The position numbers were made by a program, and so were the translations under genes. Shown here piece after piece: positions 1-10,813 of a DNA stretch of 64,000 nucleotides; position 1 is the stretch's first letter, and every line of letters starts with the position of its first letter. The notes under the pieces are model-generated. The model made no database searches and had not been told where the DNA came from. It saw only the letters and a list, made by a program, of their open reading frames with translations. The stretch spans positions 62,001 through 126,000 of the forward strand of contig CALBWA010000009.1 in the NCBI GenBank assembly GCA_937969505.1, read 5' to 3'. The stretch comes from an uncultured Erythrobacter sp. (GTDB lineage Bacteria; Pseudomonadota; Alphaproteobacteria; Sphingomonadales; Sphingomonadaceae).

Positions 1-317
1 ATGCTCTTGCGCGCGCCAGCCAACCGGATCAGCATCGGCAGATTGATGCCAGCGATGACTTCAACATTGCCTGCGTCGAGTAGCGAGATCGCAAGGTTGG
101 AAGGGGTGCCGCCGAACAGATCGGTCAGAATGATGACACCGCTGCCCTGATTGACGTTTTCGATGGCGTCAGCAATTTCGGCGCGCCGCACTTCCATATC
201 ATCACTGGGGCCAATGCAGATGGTCGCTACCGCATCTTGCGGACCAACCACATGCTCCATCGCGTCGATGAATTGTTCGGCCAGGCGGCCATGGGTAACC
301 AGGATCAAACCGATCAT
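1..317 (-). CDS. PTS sugar transporter subunit IIA, mannose/fructose (EIIA-Man) family, 3' end cut off by window edge
   Basis: The 105 visible codons start MIGLILVTHGRLAEQF, with His9 in the LVTHG context as the likely phosphorylated residue. They continue through a conserved ILTDLFGGTPSN stretch, typical of EIIA-Man domains (full length about 130 residues). In alphaproteobacteria such a stand-alone IIA usually belongs to an incomplete PTS (EI, HPr, IIA) that has regulatory rather than transport roles. Here it lies 61 bases downstream of rapZ, on the same strand as the HPr kinase, which supports that reading. The C-terminus and any ptsH/ptsI lie outside the window. Confidence 0.88.
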   Translation of the reverse strand, partial: MIGLILVTHGRLAEQFIDAMEHVVGPQDAVATICIGPSDDMEVRRAEIADAIENVNQGSGVIILTDLFGGTPSNLAISLLDAGNVEVIAGINLPMLIRLAGARKS

Positions 318-378
318 AGGATTAAGTAAGGTCCGTTATTATTTTCAGCGCGACGCCGAGTTTGCCTATACAGGATTA

Positions 379-1311
379 TCAACGCGTCATCCCCTCAATT
401 TCGTCGGTTGTGCGCGTATCCAGATTTCGGTGGCGGACAGTGGGCGAAAATCCTGAGCTTCGCAAGCCCTGCGCCATCTGTTCCGCTGTGAACACCGATC
501 GGTGACGCCCACCCGTGCAGCCGAATGCAATATGGACGTAGCTTTTCCCTTGCGCCTCATACAACGGCAACAGGGTAACCAGCAGATCGCTGATCTTGCC
601 AAAACTCTCGCTGAACGCAGGGTCACCCATAATGTGCTCGCCAACGGCCTGATCGAGGCCGGTTTGCTCGCGCAGCCCCGGCACCCAATGCGGATTGTCG
701 AGAAAGCGCATGTCGAACACCAGGTCAGACAGAGGCGGCATTCCACGGGCAAAGCCGAAACTGGAAACTGTGATCATCATCGGCTTGGCCAGATCACTGG
801 CAAACAGTTCGCGAACATGTTGCTGCAAATCGTTGGAACTCATGTCGCTGGTGTCGAGCACCCGGTCGGCCCAGCTCCGCATTGGCTCCAGCAATTCGCG
901 TTCCGCCCGGATACCTTCCTGCAACGGACGTTCGTGCGCCATGGGATGCCGCCGTCGCGTCTCATTATAGCGGCGCTCCAGCTCGCCCGAACTGCAATCG
1001 ATAAACAGGGTGGATACGGCCAGATTGTCGCGCGCTGCCAAGTCATCAATCAAAGTGATGATTTTTTGTGGGACAAAGCCACGGGTGCGCGAATCGATGC
1101 CGATCGCCAGGGGGGCTTGCTGATTGCCCGGCTTGGACACCAGGCCTCTCAGCAAGCGAATGGGGAAATTGTCGATGATCTCCCAGCCCAGATCCTCCAG
1201 CACCTGTAACGCGGTTGTCTTGCCCGCACCGGATAGTCCAGTGACGAGCAGAACGCGCTGTTTTTCAGGCGCAAGCGCCGGTTGAGAATCAGAGGGCACA
1301 GCTGAAGTCAT
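379..1311 (-). CDS. rapZ: RapZ-type RNase adapter / nucleotide-binding protein
   Basis: This 310-residue protein has a Walker A loop (LLVTGLSGAGKTT, about residues 21-33). The C-terminal half carries the conserved IAFGCTGGRHRSV signature of the RapZ (YvcJ/YhbJ) family. In enterobacteria RapZ binds the GlmY/GlmZ sRNAs and guides RNase E, thereby controlling glmS; in alphaproteobacteria the target is less certain. It lies between hprK and the PTS IIA gene on the same strand, a conserved alphaproteobacterial arrangement linking it to PTS signalling. No clear Shine-Dalgarno sequence is visible before the ATG. A glmS gene is present in this window at 50.3 kb but is not linked. Confidence 0.93.
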   Translation of the reverse strand: MTSAVPSDSQPALAPEKQRVLLVTGLSGAGKTTALQVLEDLGWEIIDNFPIRLLRGLVSKPGNQQAPLAIGIDSRTRGFVPQKIITLIDDLAARDNLAVSTLFIDCSSGELERRYNETRRRHPMAHERPLQEGIRAERELLEPMRSWADRVLDTSDMSSNDLQQHVRELFASDLAKPMMITVSSFGFARGMPPLSDLVFDMRFLDNPHWVPGLREQTGLDQAVGEHIMGDPAFSESFGKISDLLVTLLPLYEAQGKSYVHIAFGCTGGRHRSVFTAEQMAQGLRSSGFSPTVRHRNLDTRTTDEIEGMTR

Positions 1312-1359
1312 GGCGTACTACTGCGCTCTGACAAGCCAATGATAAAGAGAATTCCTTGT

Positions 1360-1794
1360 CTATTCCGGCAGTCGAGTGGCGTGCACACGCAGTGCCCACT
1401 CGGCTCGCAAGGCCTGCGTTGCATCGCCGGGGCAGAACGCCAGGGTGGGTATGTGCCCATCCAGCAAGGTGCGGGTGGGCAATTGATCGGGGTAGCGGGC
1501 AGCATTCGGCGTAAGGGACAGGATCAGCGCGAGCGGCGCACTGACGCACGGGAGCTGGACAATGCCGACATTGCGGATTTCGAGTTTGCCAGCGATGTTG
1601 GGCGGCGGCGAGGCGATCAATAGGCCGCCCTGCATGGTTAGCTTGATCCCGTCATCGCCGATCAATTTCGCCCCACGATCAAGCAAAGCCAGTGCCAGGC
1701 TGGATTTGCCCGAACCGGGCTGGCCCTCGATCATCAAAGCCCGCCCTTCGATGGCGACCGCGGTGGCCTGCACCAGAATGCTCTTGCTACTCAT
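1360..1794 (-). CDS. hprK: HPr kinase/phosphorylase, short alphaproteobacterial form
   Basis: The 144-residue protein starts [17 protein letters not shown]. It holds only the C-terminal catalytic domain of HPr kinase: the P-loop GQPGSGKS is at about residues 24-31 and LIGDDGI follows. The N-terminal domain of Firmicutes HprK is missing, which is normal for alphaproteobacteria. The enzyme phosphorylates or dephosphorylates a serine of HPr. The start at 1794 is chosen because its ATG overlaps the chvG stop as ATGA, implying translational coupling. An upstream in-frame ATG at 1818 lies inside chvG. hprK forms one transcription unit with chvI-chvG and is followed by rapZ. Confidence 0.9.
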   Translation of the reverse strand: MSSKSILVQATAVAIEGRALMIEGQPGSGKSSLALALLDRGAKLIGDDGIKLTMQGGLLIASPPPNIAGKLEIRNVGIVQLPCVSAPLALILSLTPNAARYPDQLPTRTLLDGHIPTLAFCPGDATQALRAEWALRVHATRLPE

Positions 1795-3416
1795 TCGGCA
1801 GCTGGCAGATAGAGGCACAGGCAGGCACCGCGTTTTCCATCGGGCCGTGCGTCGGCATACAGCACGCCATCATGCGCCTCCACGATTGTCCGGGCAATGG
1901 CGAGACCCAGTCCGCTGTGCTGGCCAAAATCCTCGCTGTCGGGGCGGACCGAGTGAAACCGCTTGAACACTTTCTCGCGCGCCTCTTCGGGTATGCCCGG
2001 CCCTTCGTCGCAAACCGTCAGGCAGATATCGCGCCCATCGTTGCTGATCCCCACCTCGATCGGGGCGTCAGGAGGGGAAAAGGACACCGCATTGTCGAGC
2101 AGGTTTTCGACCACCCGTTCAAGTCTGGCACCAATGCCCAGAACCCGAGGGGCGAAACCGTGAACTGACAAGGATATTCTGTGGTCGCGGTTCTCTGCCC
2201 GATCTTCGCGTGAGCCGATGATGGCACGGACCAGCGCGGCCATATCGATGCGTTCGAGTTTGGCACGAGACATTTCTGCCTCGATCCGGCTGGCATCGGA
2301 AATCTCGCTGACCAATCGGTCGATCCGGCGCACGTCATGGGTGGCGATGTCGGTTAGCTTGGTTCGCACGTCAGGGTCCTCGACCCGGGGAAGCGATTCA
2401 ATTGCGCTGCGCAAACTGGCGAGCGGATTCTTGATCTCATGAGCAACGTCGGCGGCAAAGTGATCCACCGCGTCGATCCGATTGCGCAGGCCTGATGTCA
2501 TGTCCGAAACTGCGCGCGCCAAAAGACCGATCTCGTCACGCCGCTGGGGCAAGCGGGGAACTTCCACATCGCGATCGCGCCCCTGGCGCACTCGAACGGC
2601 CGCCTGAGCGAGATCGCGCAAGGGCATTACGATGGTGCGGGCCAGAAACAGCGAGAGGAGAATGGATGACAGCAGAACCAGCAAAACCGCCACACCCAGC
2701 GTTTGCCGGGCACTCCGCACCGATTCAGTGATGTCGACCGCATTGCGGGTTGTCATCAGGGTCGACCCCTGCAAGCCGACCGGAGCCGCGGCGGTAATCA
2801 CCGGGGTACGATCAGGTGCCTGGCTCAACTCGATCTGGCTGACCCCCTCCTCGCGTGCACGTTGAAGCACGGGCCAGGCTTCTGCCAGATTGGATTCCGG
2901 TTCGACAAAATCGGGGACGGGGCGGGCGCTGACAATGGCGTCAACGCCGCGGTCGAGCATGCGGGCAAAATCCTGCTCCCATCCCTGCTCGTTTGGGTCG
3001 GCCAGAACAAATGCGGGTTCATCAAGCGCGAAACTGTCGGCCCACAGCCTGCCGTCGGCGTCAAACATGCGCAGGCGCATACGTTGTTCCTTGCCAATCT
3101 GAATCAGCAGGGCCTCTTGCCGCGACCGCGATGCGCCGGCCAATGCCTCGGCAGTGATCTGGGCTTCGATACGGGCGAGCTTATACCGTTCGGAAAGCAA
3201 CTGTTCGCGATAGGAATCGAGGTAGAAAATGCCCCCGCCGAGCAGGGCCAGGGGCAGGATGTTTACGACCAGGATGCGAGCTGTGAGCGAAAGGCGGCCA
3301 ATCCAGCTGATCTTTTCAAGGCTGCGGTTGAGGCCGCTGAAACTCAGCACGCGCACCGCTCCGCCCGGATCATCGGATTTTTCGGAAGGCTCGCTAGCTG
3401 CGGTATCGTCAGCCAT
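1791..3416 (-). CDS. chvG: Sensor histidine kinase of the ChvG/ExoS family
   Basis: This 541-residue membrane kinase has one membrane segment near residues 45-65 ([19 protein letters not shown]), a periplasmic sensor region, and a second segment ([16 protein letters not shown]). A HAMP domain and the phospho-acceptor box with [14 protein letters not shown] follow. The ATP-binding boxes DEGPGIP and GLGLAIA are near the C-terminus. ChvG orthologues sense acidity or envelope stress and phosphorylate ChvI. The start at 3416 overlaps the end of chvI by 8 bases. The longer open frame upstream lies within chvI and was not used. Context with hprK and pckA matches the conserved alphaproteobacterial locus. 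Confidence 0.93.
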   Translation of the reverse strand: MADDTAASEPSEKSDDPGGAVRVLSFSGLNRSLEKISWIGRLSLTARILVVNILPLALLGGGIFYLDSYREQLLSERYKLARIEAQITAEALAGASRSRQEALLIQIGKEQRMRLRMFDADGRLWADSFALDEPAFVLADPNEQGWEQDFARMLDRGVDAIVSARPVPDFVEPESNLAEAWPVLQRAREEGVSQIELSQAPDRTPVITAAAPVGLQGSTLMTTRNAVDITESVRSARQTLGVAVLLVLLSSILLSLFLARTIVMPLRDLAQAAVRVRQGRDRDVEVPRLPQRRDEIGLLARAVSDMTSGLRNRIDAVDHFAADVAHEIKNPLASLRSAIESLPRVEDPDVRTKLTDIATHDVRRIDRLVSEISDASRIEAEMSRAKLERIDMAALVRAIIGSREDRAENRDHRISLSVHGFAPRVLGIGARLERVVENLLDNAVSFSPPDAPIEVGISNDGRDICLTVCDEGPGIPEEAREKVFKRFHSVRPDSEDFGQHSGLGLAIARTIVEAHDGVLYADARPDGKRGACLCLYLPAAE

Positions 3417-4188
3417 CGGTAAAACTGTAGCCTGCACCGTAAAGTGTTTCGATCGCTGTAAATTCATCGTCGACAACCCGAAATTTGCGACGCATGCGCT
3501 TGATATGGCTATCGACCGTGCGGTCGTCGACAAACACGTCATCGGGATAGGCTGCATCCATAAGCTGATTGCGGCTCTTGATCACTCCGGGGCGTGCAGC
3601 CAGCGCTTCAAGGATCAGAAATTCAGTGACAGTCAACGACACATCGCGGTCATCCCATTGAACCTGATGACGGGCCGGGTCCATGAACAATCGCCCTCGG
3701 ACCAGGCTAGGATTGGCTGCCTCGCTCTCGCCAATGTCCAATTCGCCAGCCCGACTGGGATTTGCGCGCCGCAGGATCGCTCTGATACGTGCGGTCAACA
3801 AGCGCAGACTGAACGGTTTGGCGATATAGTCATCGGCCCCCAGTTCCAGCCCCGCCTCTTCGTCCTGTTCGTCATCCTTGCTGGTCAGAAAGATCACCGG
3901 CAGAGCGGAATGTTCACGCACCAACCCGAGCAGTTCAAGGCCATCCATTTCCGGCATCTTGATATCGAACACGGCGAGATCAGGCGGGTTCTCCAGCAAG
4001 GCTTTCAAAGCGGTGCGCCCGTCCGAATAAACACGGGTGGCAAAACCTTCTGCCTGCAAGGCAATCGAAACGGTGGTCAGGATGTTGCGATCATCATCGA
4101 CCAGGGCGATGACAAAGGGATCTCCTTCGCCAACAAGGCCGTTCGGCGCTGGGGCACCTGCTTCATCCATGCGATTGCCATCAGTCAT
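3409..4188 (-). CDS. chvI: Response regulator of the ChvI family (OmpR-type)
   Basis: The protein is about 259 residues. The receiver domain includes [12 protein letters not shown] and the phospho-acceptor Asp in [16 protein letters not shown], then LTSKDDE and [11 protein letters not shown] winged-helix DNA-binding domain follows, including [13 protein letters not shown]. ChvI controls acid-responsive and envelope genes and in several relatives influences pckA and carbon metabolism. It is divergent from pckA. The N-terminus is uncertain: ATGs at 4191, 4188 and 4170 are in frame and none has a convincing ribosome binding site. Confidence 0.92.
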   Translation of the reverse strand: MTDGNRMDEAGAPAPNGLVGEGDPFVIALVDDDRNILTTVSIALQAEGFATRVYSDGRTALKALLENPPDLAVFDIKMPEMDGLELLGLVREHSALPVIFLTSKDDEQDEEAGLELGADDYIAKPFSLRLLTARIRAILRRANPSRAGELDIGESEAANPSLVRGRLFMDPARHQVQWDDRDVSLTVTEFLILEALAARPGVIKSRNQLMDAAYPDDVFVDDRTVDSHIKRMRRKFRVVDDEFTAIETLYGAGYSFTDG

Positions 4189-4431
4189 CATCGCCGGGAT
4201 TAGCGCGAAGCGCTGGGAGACACAACGCAGCCGATTTATGACAATTGTGAGAGGGATTAACCCAGCCACCGGGTTTGACGCAGGAAGCGCGGCAATCTAT
4301 GCGCTTTTGAAACGCGCGCATTCGTATGCAGATTCGTGTCCGATACGGGTGCAGACCGCTGGCGGCCTCGCGCACTGCCTTTCATATGCCGGGCGCTGCC
4401 GGCTTCAACTATCCTGACTCAGGAGAATTGC
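4189..4431. promoter_or_regulatory. Divergent intergenic region between chvI and pckA
   Basis: About 240 bases separate the two divergent starts, so promoters for both units must lie here. I cannot identify -35/-10 boxes or a ChvI operator with confidence. The clear signal is a strong ribosome binding site AGGAG at 4421-4425, six bases before the pckA GTG, which decides that start. Confidence 0.5.
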
Positions 4432-6036
<1,605 letters not shown>

Positions 6037-6080
6037 AGTTACGCCCGGCTCAATGCCGGGATCACGCCCTGGAGAGGAGA

Positions 6081-6120
6081 GTCCCGCCCGGCCGCAAGAG
6101 CTGGAGCGGGGCTTTTTCTT
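6081..6120 (+). terminator. Rho-independent terminator after pckA
   Basis: GTCCCGC at 6081-6087 pairs with GCGGGGC at 6106-6112 (one G-T wobble). An inner stem 6088-6092/6100-6104 extends the hairpin, and TTTTTCTTT follows. It sits 45 bases past the pckA stop. Confidence 0.8.
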
Positions 6121-6171
6121 TATACGTTAACCGGTTAGAACCCCGAGAACTTAAGATCAGGAGAGTCGAAT

Positions 6172-6708
6172 ATGAGCCTAGCCCAAATGCTTCAAAGCAC
6201 CGGTGTCATCGACAGCGTGGCCCGCGAATTGAATATTGATCAGCAGACCGCAACAACTGCTGCCGGGGCTTTGCTGCCCGCCATCGTCGCCGGTATGGGC
6301 CGCAGCGCTACGGGAGGCACCAGCACGCCCGATCCCCTGGGCGGTCTGGGAAGCCTGGCTGGCGCGGTGCTGGGCGGCGGCGGTGCTGGCGGCCTTGGCG
6401 GTGGTTTGCTGGATGCGGTGCTGGGTCAAAGCCCAACTCCCGTGAATCAGGGCAACGACATTTTGGGCAATATCTTTGGCAGCAAGGACGTGAGCCGCTC
6501 TGTTGCGGGCGAAGTGGCCGCAATGACAGGCATAGACGAGGGCATCCTCAAAAAGATGCTGCCAATTCTGGCCATGGCGGTTGCAGGCTATATGGCCAAG
6601 CAAGCGACCGGCGGCGGCGCTTCTTCAGCGGGATCATCGGGCGGCCTGGGCGGAGGCGCATTGGGCGGCATCCTTGGCTCAATCGTTTCTGGATTGGGCA
6701 GGCGCTAG
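6172..6708 (+). CDS. DUF937 (YidB-like) domain protein
   Basis: The 178-residue protein begins MSLAQMLQSTGVIDSVAREL and carries the DUF937 pattern: an N-terminal helix pair and ALLPAIVAGM, then a Gly-rich linker (LGGLGSLAGAVLGGGGAGG). A second helical segment follows, containing GIDEGILKKMLPILAMAVAGYM and a Gly/Ser-rich tail. The function of DUF937 proteins is not established. AGGAGA at 6159-6164 gives a good ribosome binding site. It stands alone between the pckA terminator and a convergent minus-strand gene. Confidence 0.85.
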   Translation: MSLAQMLQSTGVIDSVARELNIDQQTATTAAGALLPAIVAGMGRSATGGTSTPDPLGGLGSLAGAVLGGGGAGGLGGGLLDAVLGQSPTPVNQGNDILGNIFGSKDVSRSVAGEVAAMTGIDEGILKKMLPILAMAVAGYMAKQATGGGASSAGSSGGLGGGALGGILGSIVSGLGRR

Positions 6709-6735
6709 GCTAGGAAAATGTGGGGCAGTGCGAGC

Positions 6736-8325
6736 TTACTCGGCTGCCTCATCCAGCCCGTCGGCAGCTTCCTCGGAATCGCCATCCCCTTCGGTCTCTT
6801 CAGCCCCCTCAATCTGGACGATAGGGTAAAAGGGCTCTCCTTCAGTCGCTTCCTCAAGCATGGCAATTATCTTCTCTGCCGCTTGCGCCTGACCGCCTCC
6901 GTGCGGGTTGGCGGCGAGTGGGGCAAGCGTTTGCGCAGCGATGATCGTTTTGCCTTCCCTAGCCTGCATCATTCCGACGTTGAAAGCCAGATCAAGGTCA
7001 AACGGGGCAAGTTGTGATGCACGCTCCAATGCATGGCGAGCCGTCTCTGACGGCTCTTTGCCGCGCCGCACATAGCTGTAATACAGATGAACCAGCGGCA
7101 TGGGGTGATCAGGCTCCAGCTTGTTGAGCGCGATCAACGGGCGCATTGCATCTTTGAAGGCGGCATCTTCGTCGTCTGCATTCTGCGCCAGTGCGAACAA
7201 TGCGTATCCTTTTTGCAGGTAGGCGTGCTTGGTCGAAGGATCGATGGCGATGGCGCGATCTGCAATCGCGACCGCCTCTTCAGAATTGCCAGCGTCAAAT
7301 TCAGCCTCAGCCAGTGCTGCAAGCACATCTGCGTCATTCGGGAAACGCTCGGCAACTTCGCGAGCCTCTGGCAGCAAATCCTGCGCTTCTTCATGGGTAA
7401 CCCCGCGCTGAGACTGGATGATGATGGGTAACATTTCATCCATGCCCGAAGACATTTGTTCGATCGCGATGGGGCCAATCGGCAGCGATGCTTTTTGCAA
7501 GCGGTATCCTGAGATGCGACGCTTGCGCAAATACGCCTTCAGGTCGCGCTCCATCGCATCGAGATCGCCGAAAATCTGCTCTGCTGCGTCCCGCGAATCC
7601 ATGCCAGAGGCCACAGCCCGCCAATAAGCGCTTAGTTGCCCTTTTCGCTCGTCGCTGAACGACAGGAAATGGTACAAGGCCCATGACCGGCCATAGAAGC
7701 TGGCCAGCTTATTGCCATGCCGTTCTCGAAATTTGTCCGGATCGAGCAGCTCTTCAACTGTCACCACATTGGCATACTTCAATTCTGCCCCACGATGATA
7801 GGCGGGGCGCCCGATATCCAATGCATCATTCCGCATCAGGGCCGAAGCGAAGAATTCTGCCGAACCTTCGCTAAGCCACCGTGGCATCGCATAGCGGGAA
7901 GAGGAAATCATGAAATGATGGGCGTATTCGTGCAAAAGCACGGTGGTCGAAAAATGCGGTTCACCCGATTTGAGCTTGATCCGTGGAACGAAAGCTCGCG
8001 ATCCGCTGGCGCGCGGGATGTAAAATCCGGCAACCGAAGAATTCTTCGCGCCATAAAGCTTGCGCAAGGTGCGCTCGCTGCCGACAACATAAATCGTCAC
8101 GCGGTTCGAGGGGCTGGGCTTTTCCAGATCGCGTCCGGTCAGCATCTCCAGAGCTGAGTGGTAATGCTCGAGAAGTTCCGCAAACTCTTTCAAAGCCCCT
8201 GGGCGGGAATCAGAATAGATAACAAAATTATCGCTGCTTGCCCTGTGCCATTCAGCTTTGGCTGGTGTGTTCATGAGCACCAGCGAGAGCGCAACTGCAC
8301 AAGTAATTCTGCGAAAAAACCTCAC
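6736..8325 (-). CDS. Secreted HExxH metalloprotease-like protein with C-terminal TPRs
   Basis: The protein is 529 residues from a GTG at 8325, preceded by GGGAG. This start gives a clean signal peptide (MRFFRRITCAVALSLVL... ending in PAKA). The domain that follows has zinc-binding HEYAHH and a downstream acidic motif LSEGSAEFFA, as in gluzincin peptidase-MA-like domains. The C-terminal half contains TPR-like helices (EEAVAIADRAIAIDPSTKHA). It is probably a periplasmic peptidase or scaffold of unknown substrate. The longer frame from 8406 would bury the signal peptide. The very acidic C-terminus is rich in Glu and Asp. Confidence 0.8.
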   Translation of the reverse strand: MRFFRRITCAVALSLVLMNTPAKAEWHRASSDNFVIYSDSRPGALKEFAELLEHYHSALEMLTGRDLEKPSPSNRVTIYVVGSERTLRKLYGAKNSSVAGFYIPRASGSRAFVPRIKLKSGEPHFSTTVLLHEYAHHFMISSSRYAMPRWLSEGSAEFFASALMRNDALDIGRPAYHRGAELKYANVVTVEELLDPDKFRERHGNKLASFYGRSWALYHFLSFSDERKGQLSAYWRAVASGMDSRDAAEQIFGDLDAMERDLKAYLRKRRISGYRLQKASLPIGPIAIEQMSSGMDEMLPIIIQSQRGVTHEEAQDLLPEAREVAERFPNDADVLAALAEAEFDAGNSEEAVAIADRAIAIDPSTKHAYLQKGYALFALAQNADDEDAAFKDAMRPLIALNKLEPDHPMPLVHLYYSYVRRGKEPSETARHALERASQLAPFDLDLAFNVGMMQAREGKTIIAAQTLAPLAANPHGGGQAQAAEKIIAMLEEATEGEPFYPIVQIEGAEETEGDGDSEEAADGLDEAAE

Positions 8326-8413
8326 TCGTTGCTCCCGGCAGCTAAAGAAAACCCCTATATTACTTTGGCTGCATGGTAACGCGCTAAAATCGCTTGGCAA
8401 GGCCAATAAAGAT

Positions 8414-8454
8414 ACGCCCGCCGCCGCGCAAAATGACTGCGCAAACGGGGGCGT
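8414..8454 (-). terminator. Hairpin downstream of the DUF3597 gene
   Basis: ACGCCC at 8414-8419 pairs with GGGCGT at 8449-8454, with an inner GCGCA/TGCGC pairing. On the minus strand it is followed by ATCTTTATT, a weak T-rich tract. It would terminate the DUF3597 transcript before the metalloprotease gene. Confidence 0.5.
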
Positions 8455-8495
8455 GCTTTACTATTGCAAATGATTTGACCCTTTTCGGGCCGAAG

Positions 8496-8861
8496 TCAGT
8501 CCTTCAGGTCTTGCGGAACAGTGCCGCCAGCCTGAGCAATCTTGTTCATGACCGCCTTATGCAGAGCGATGTTGTCTTCGGCCGTGCCGGAATAATCGGT
8601 GTTGCCCATTTCCTGCGCCAATTCCTTGCGATTGGCGTAGCTGGGATCAATCTGGACCAGTTTCATCAGATCTACGATTGACGTTTGCCAGTTCAATTTG
8701 TCCGCGCCAGGGATGTTGGCGATGCGGCGTTCGACTTCGTCATGGCTGATCGCAGCCGGTTCTACAGGTTTTGCTGCTTGCGTCGGAGCAGGTGTGGCCA
8801 CCTTTGCCTTGTCATCGTCAGAGCCAAAAATCTTATCCTTGATTGAGCTGAAAATTCCCAT
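8496..8861 (-). CDS. DUF3597 domain protein
   Basis: The 121-residue protein starts MGIFSSIKDKIFG. It has a low-complexity Ala/Pro linker, then the DUF3597 core (NWQTSIVDLMKLVQIDPS, ELAQEMGN, DYSGTAEDNIALHKAVMNKI). The family has no assigned function; the fold suggests a LysM-associated or peptidoglycan-related role in relatives, which is only a guess here. The start is fixed by GGAGG just upstream of the ATG at 8861; the frame extends further to 8921 without similarity. Confidence 0.82.
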   Translation of the reverse strand: MGIFSSIKDKIFGSDDDKAKVATPAPTQAAKPVEPAAISHDEVERRIANIPGADKLNWQTSIVDLMKLVQIDPSYANRKELAQEMGNTDYSGTAEDNIALHKAVMNKIAQAGGTVPQDLKD

Positions 8862-8962
8862 TCTGTCCTCCATATTCCGGGTATGCGCTGATACGCTACA
8901 GATATTCCATAGCTGCGCCAAACTCCCTATGATCGCTGTAACAGAACAAAGAAAGCCACACC

Positions 8963-9160
8963 ATGAACATCATATTGTCGATCGTAATGCTGGCCGCCTT
9001 TGCCCTGTTGGCCGGAGCATTTTTCATGTGGCGCCGCGGGGCACCGCCCAAACAACCACTGCTGATGGCTCTGCTTGCCATCATCGCAGTCATGAATGTT
9101 GCCATCTGGACGGTGCCCGATGCTAGCGGGGAAGCCCCCATCGACAAGGTCGAGGATTAG
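8963..9160 (+). CDS. Small membrane protein, unknown function
   Basis: This 65-residue protein has two predicted membrane helices (MNIILSIVMLAAFALLAGAF and LLMALLAIIAVMNVAIWTV) joined by a basic loop (WRRGAPPKQP). The tail is acidic. Codon use matches its neighbours and its stop overlaps the convergent TonB-like gene by four bases. I do not recognise a named family. Confidence 0.65.
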   Translation: MNIILSIVMLAAFALLAGAFFMWRRGAPPKQPLLMALLAIIAVMNVAIWTVPDASGEAPIDKVED

Positions 9161-9831
9161 TCCGGCAACACCCAGCGGATTGAACTGGAGAAGCTTCCGC
9201 CGACAGGCTCGCCCAAACCGTTCTTGGCTGGAGTGAAGCGCGCCCGCTTGGACACCAATTGGCAGGTCGCCGCATCAAGCTCTGCGTGGCCCGTTGACCG
9301 CGTGATCGAGCAATTTTCGACCCGGCCATTGGTCCCAACGCTCAGTGTGAAACTGGCACTGCCGAACATTTCCTTGCGGATCCAGTTCGATTTGTAATCG
9401 CGGTCCGTCAGCCAGCGTGAAGGATCATTGCGCGGAGACAGCGCCACCGGCTTGAAAGGTTCGGGAATTGTGCCCAGTCCCGGTGTCGGGGAAGGCGCTG
9501 GTGGCAGAACCGTCAATTGAATGTCGTCGCTCATCGGCGGCAATTCCAGAGTGGTTTCGACGAAGCTGGGCTTTGGCGGAAGGATTTGCGGCACGGGCGG
9601 GGTGTAGACGACCGAATTGGTTGCAGGGTCAGGCTGCGTCTGCGGTTCAGGCGGAGGCGGGGGTGGCGGATCCCGATACTCTCTCGTCGGTAAAGGCCCC
9701 GAATACTGCTCTTGCACGAACTCGCCAGCGGCCAACCCAAGGACCACCAGCGTGCCGAGCGCAGCATGAATGCCGATCACCCCGGCTATGGCAACGGGAC
9801 GGTTGGCTTGCGATTGCGTCAGATAAGACAT
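9157..9831 (-). CDS. TonB-like energy transducer
   Basis: The 224-residue protein has an N-terminal membrane anchor (VAIAGVIGIHAALGTLVVLGLAAG). A proline-rich periplasmic linker follows (RDPPPPPPPEPQTQPDPA), and the C-terminal domain (FTLSVGTNGRVENCSITRS ... ARFTPAKNG) matches TonB_C folds. TonB proteins couple the ExbB/ExbD proton motor to outer-membrane receptors. No exbB or exbD is beside it, so it may be one of several paralogues. Two cysteines (Cys in VENCSITRS and ATCQLV) could form a disulfide, which is seen in sphingomonad TonB domains. Confidence 0.85.
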   Translation of the reverse strand: MSYLTQSQANRPVAIAGVIGIHAALGTLVVLGLAAGEFVQEQYSGPLPTREYRDPPPPPPPEPQTQPDPATNSVVYTPPVPQILPPKPSFVETTLELPPMSDDIQLTVLPPAPSPTPGLGTIPEPFKPVALSPRNDPSRWLTDRDYKSNWIRKEMFGSASFTLSVGTNGRVENCSITRSTGHAELDAATCQLVSKRARFTPAKNGLGEPVGGSFSSSIRWVLPD

Positions 9832-10005
9832 TGTTTTCGCTCCTCTCTATGGAGCGCCGATCTTGAGTGCCAGCGACTCCAGATGAGTGATGGTACAACA
9901 TATCATAGTGTTTAGCAAATGTGATAGGCCGCAGATGCTGTCGTGCGGCTGCGCGCGGCCCTTCATGCGCGCCTGATAAAGACTATCAGCGCGTTGGGAA
10001 TGGTT

Positions 10006-10033
10006 TGATCGCTGCCGACAAAAGCAGCGATCA
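10006..10033 (-). terminator. Perfect 10-bp hairpin downstream of the alpha/beta hydrolase
   Basis: TGATCGCTGC at 10006-10015 pairs perfectly with GCAGCGATCA at 10024-10033. It lies 13 bases past the hydrolase stop on the minus strand. The following bases are not a T-run, so it may act as a weak terminator or an mRNA 3' end protector. The rest of the 9832-10046 gap has a smaller hairpin at 9973-9989 and no gene. Confidence 0.5.
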
Positions 10034-10046
10034 TTGCGAAGACAAT

Positions 10047-10703
10047 TTACTTGATCGGGCAGTCTGGCGAGAGGCGGAAGTCGAGGTAATTATCGACCGA
10101 GCCCATCAGATCCTCGATCTCGTTCTCGAAAAAGTGGTTCGCCCGCGGAATTTCTTCATGATGGATCGTGATATGTTTTTGCGTGCGCAACTTGTCGACC
10201 AGCTTTTGCACCGCGGTGGGTTGCACCACAGTATCAGCAGCGCCCTGAATGAAGATGCCCGAGGCGGGGCAGGGGGCCAGAAACGAGAAGTCGTACATAT
10301 TGGCGGGCGGCGCGATCGAGATAAAGCCGCGCACTTCAGGGCGGCGCATCAGCAATTGCATGCCGATCAGCGCGCCAAAGCTGACGCCAGCGACCCAGGT
10401 GGTTTGCGCTTCCTGATGGATTGACTGGACCCAATCGAGCGCGGCGGCGGCATCGGACAATTCGCCAATGCCATTGTCAAAGCTGCCCTGGCTGCGGCCG
10501 ACACCGCGGAAATTGAAGCGCAACACGGCAAAACCGCGATCCACAAAGGTCTTGTAAAGATGCTGCGTAATCCGTTCATTCATGGTCCCGCCGCCCTCTG
10601 GATGGGGATGCAGGATCATGGCCACCGGCGCACGTGGCCGCGGTGGAGGGGAGAAACGACCTTCGAGACGGCCTTCTGGGCCGGGAAAGATGACTGAGGG
10701 CAT
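10047..10703 (-). CDS. Alpha/beta hydrolase (YsgA/CocE-type small serine hydrolase)
   Basis: The 218-residue single-domain hydrolase has ILHPHPEGGGTM near the oxyanion region, FNFRGVGRSQG, the nucleophile elbow GVSFGA, and the late PRANHFF containing the likely catalytic His. The family is common in alphaproteobacteria beside cysteine desulfurase and suf/isc genes, and here it diverges from one. Its substrate is unknown. No signal peptide is visible, so it is cytoplasmic. Confidence 0.85.
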   Translation of the reverse strand: MPSVIFPGPEGRLEGRFSPPPRPRAPVAMILHPHPEGGGTMNERITQHLYKTFVDRGFAVLRFNFRGVGRSQGSFDNGIGELSDAAAALDWVQSIHQEAQTTWVAGVSFGALIGMQLLMRRPEVRGFISIAPPANMYDFSFLAPCPASGIFIQGAADTVVQPTAVQKLVDKLRTQKHITIHHEEIPRANHFFENEIEDLMGSVDNYLDFRLSPDCPIK

Positions 10704-10813
10704 CGTAAAAACCTGTCAGATAAGGGTCAAACGCAAGTCGCCGGGTGGCGCGCGCGATGTCGGTGGCTATATAGGCTCTGCTGCAAAAATCGCAATTATT
10801 TAGAGCAAGGCCC

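Noticed and set aside
502..1209. Long open frame on the plus strand opposite rapZ (235 codons)
   Set aside because: It is antisense to a clearly recognised gene in a GC-rich region and its translation resembles no protein I know.
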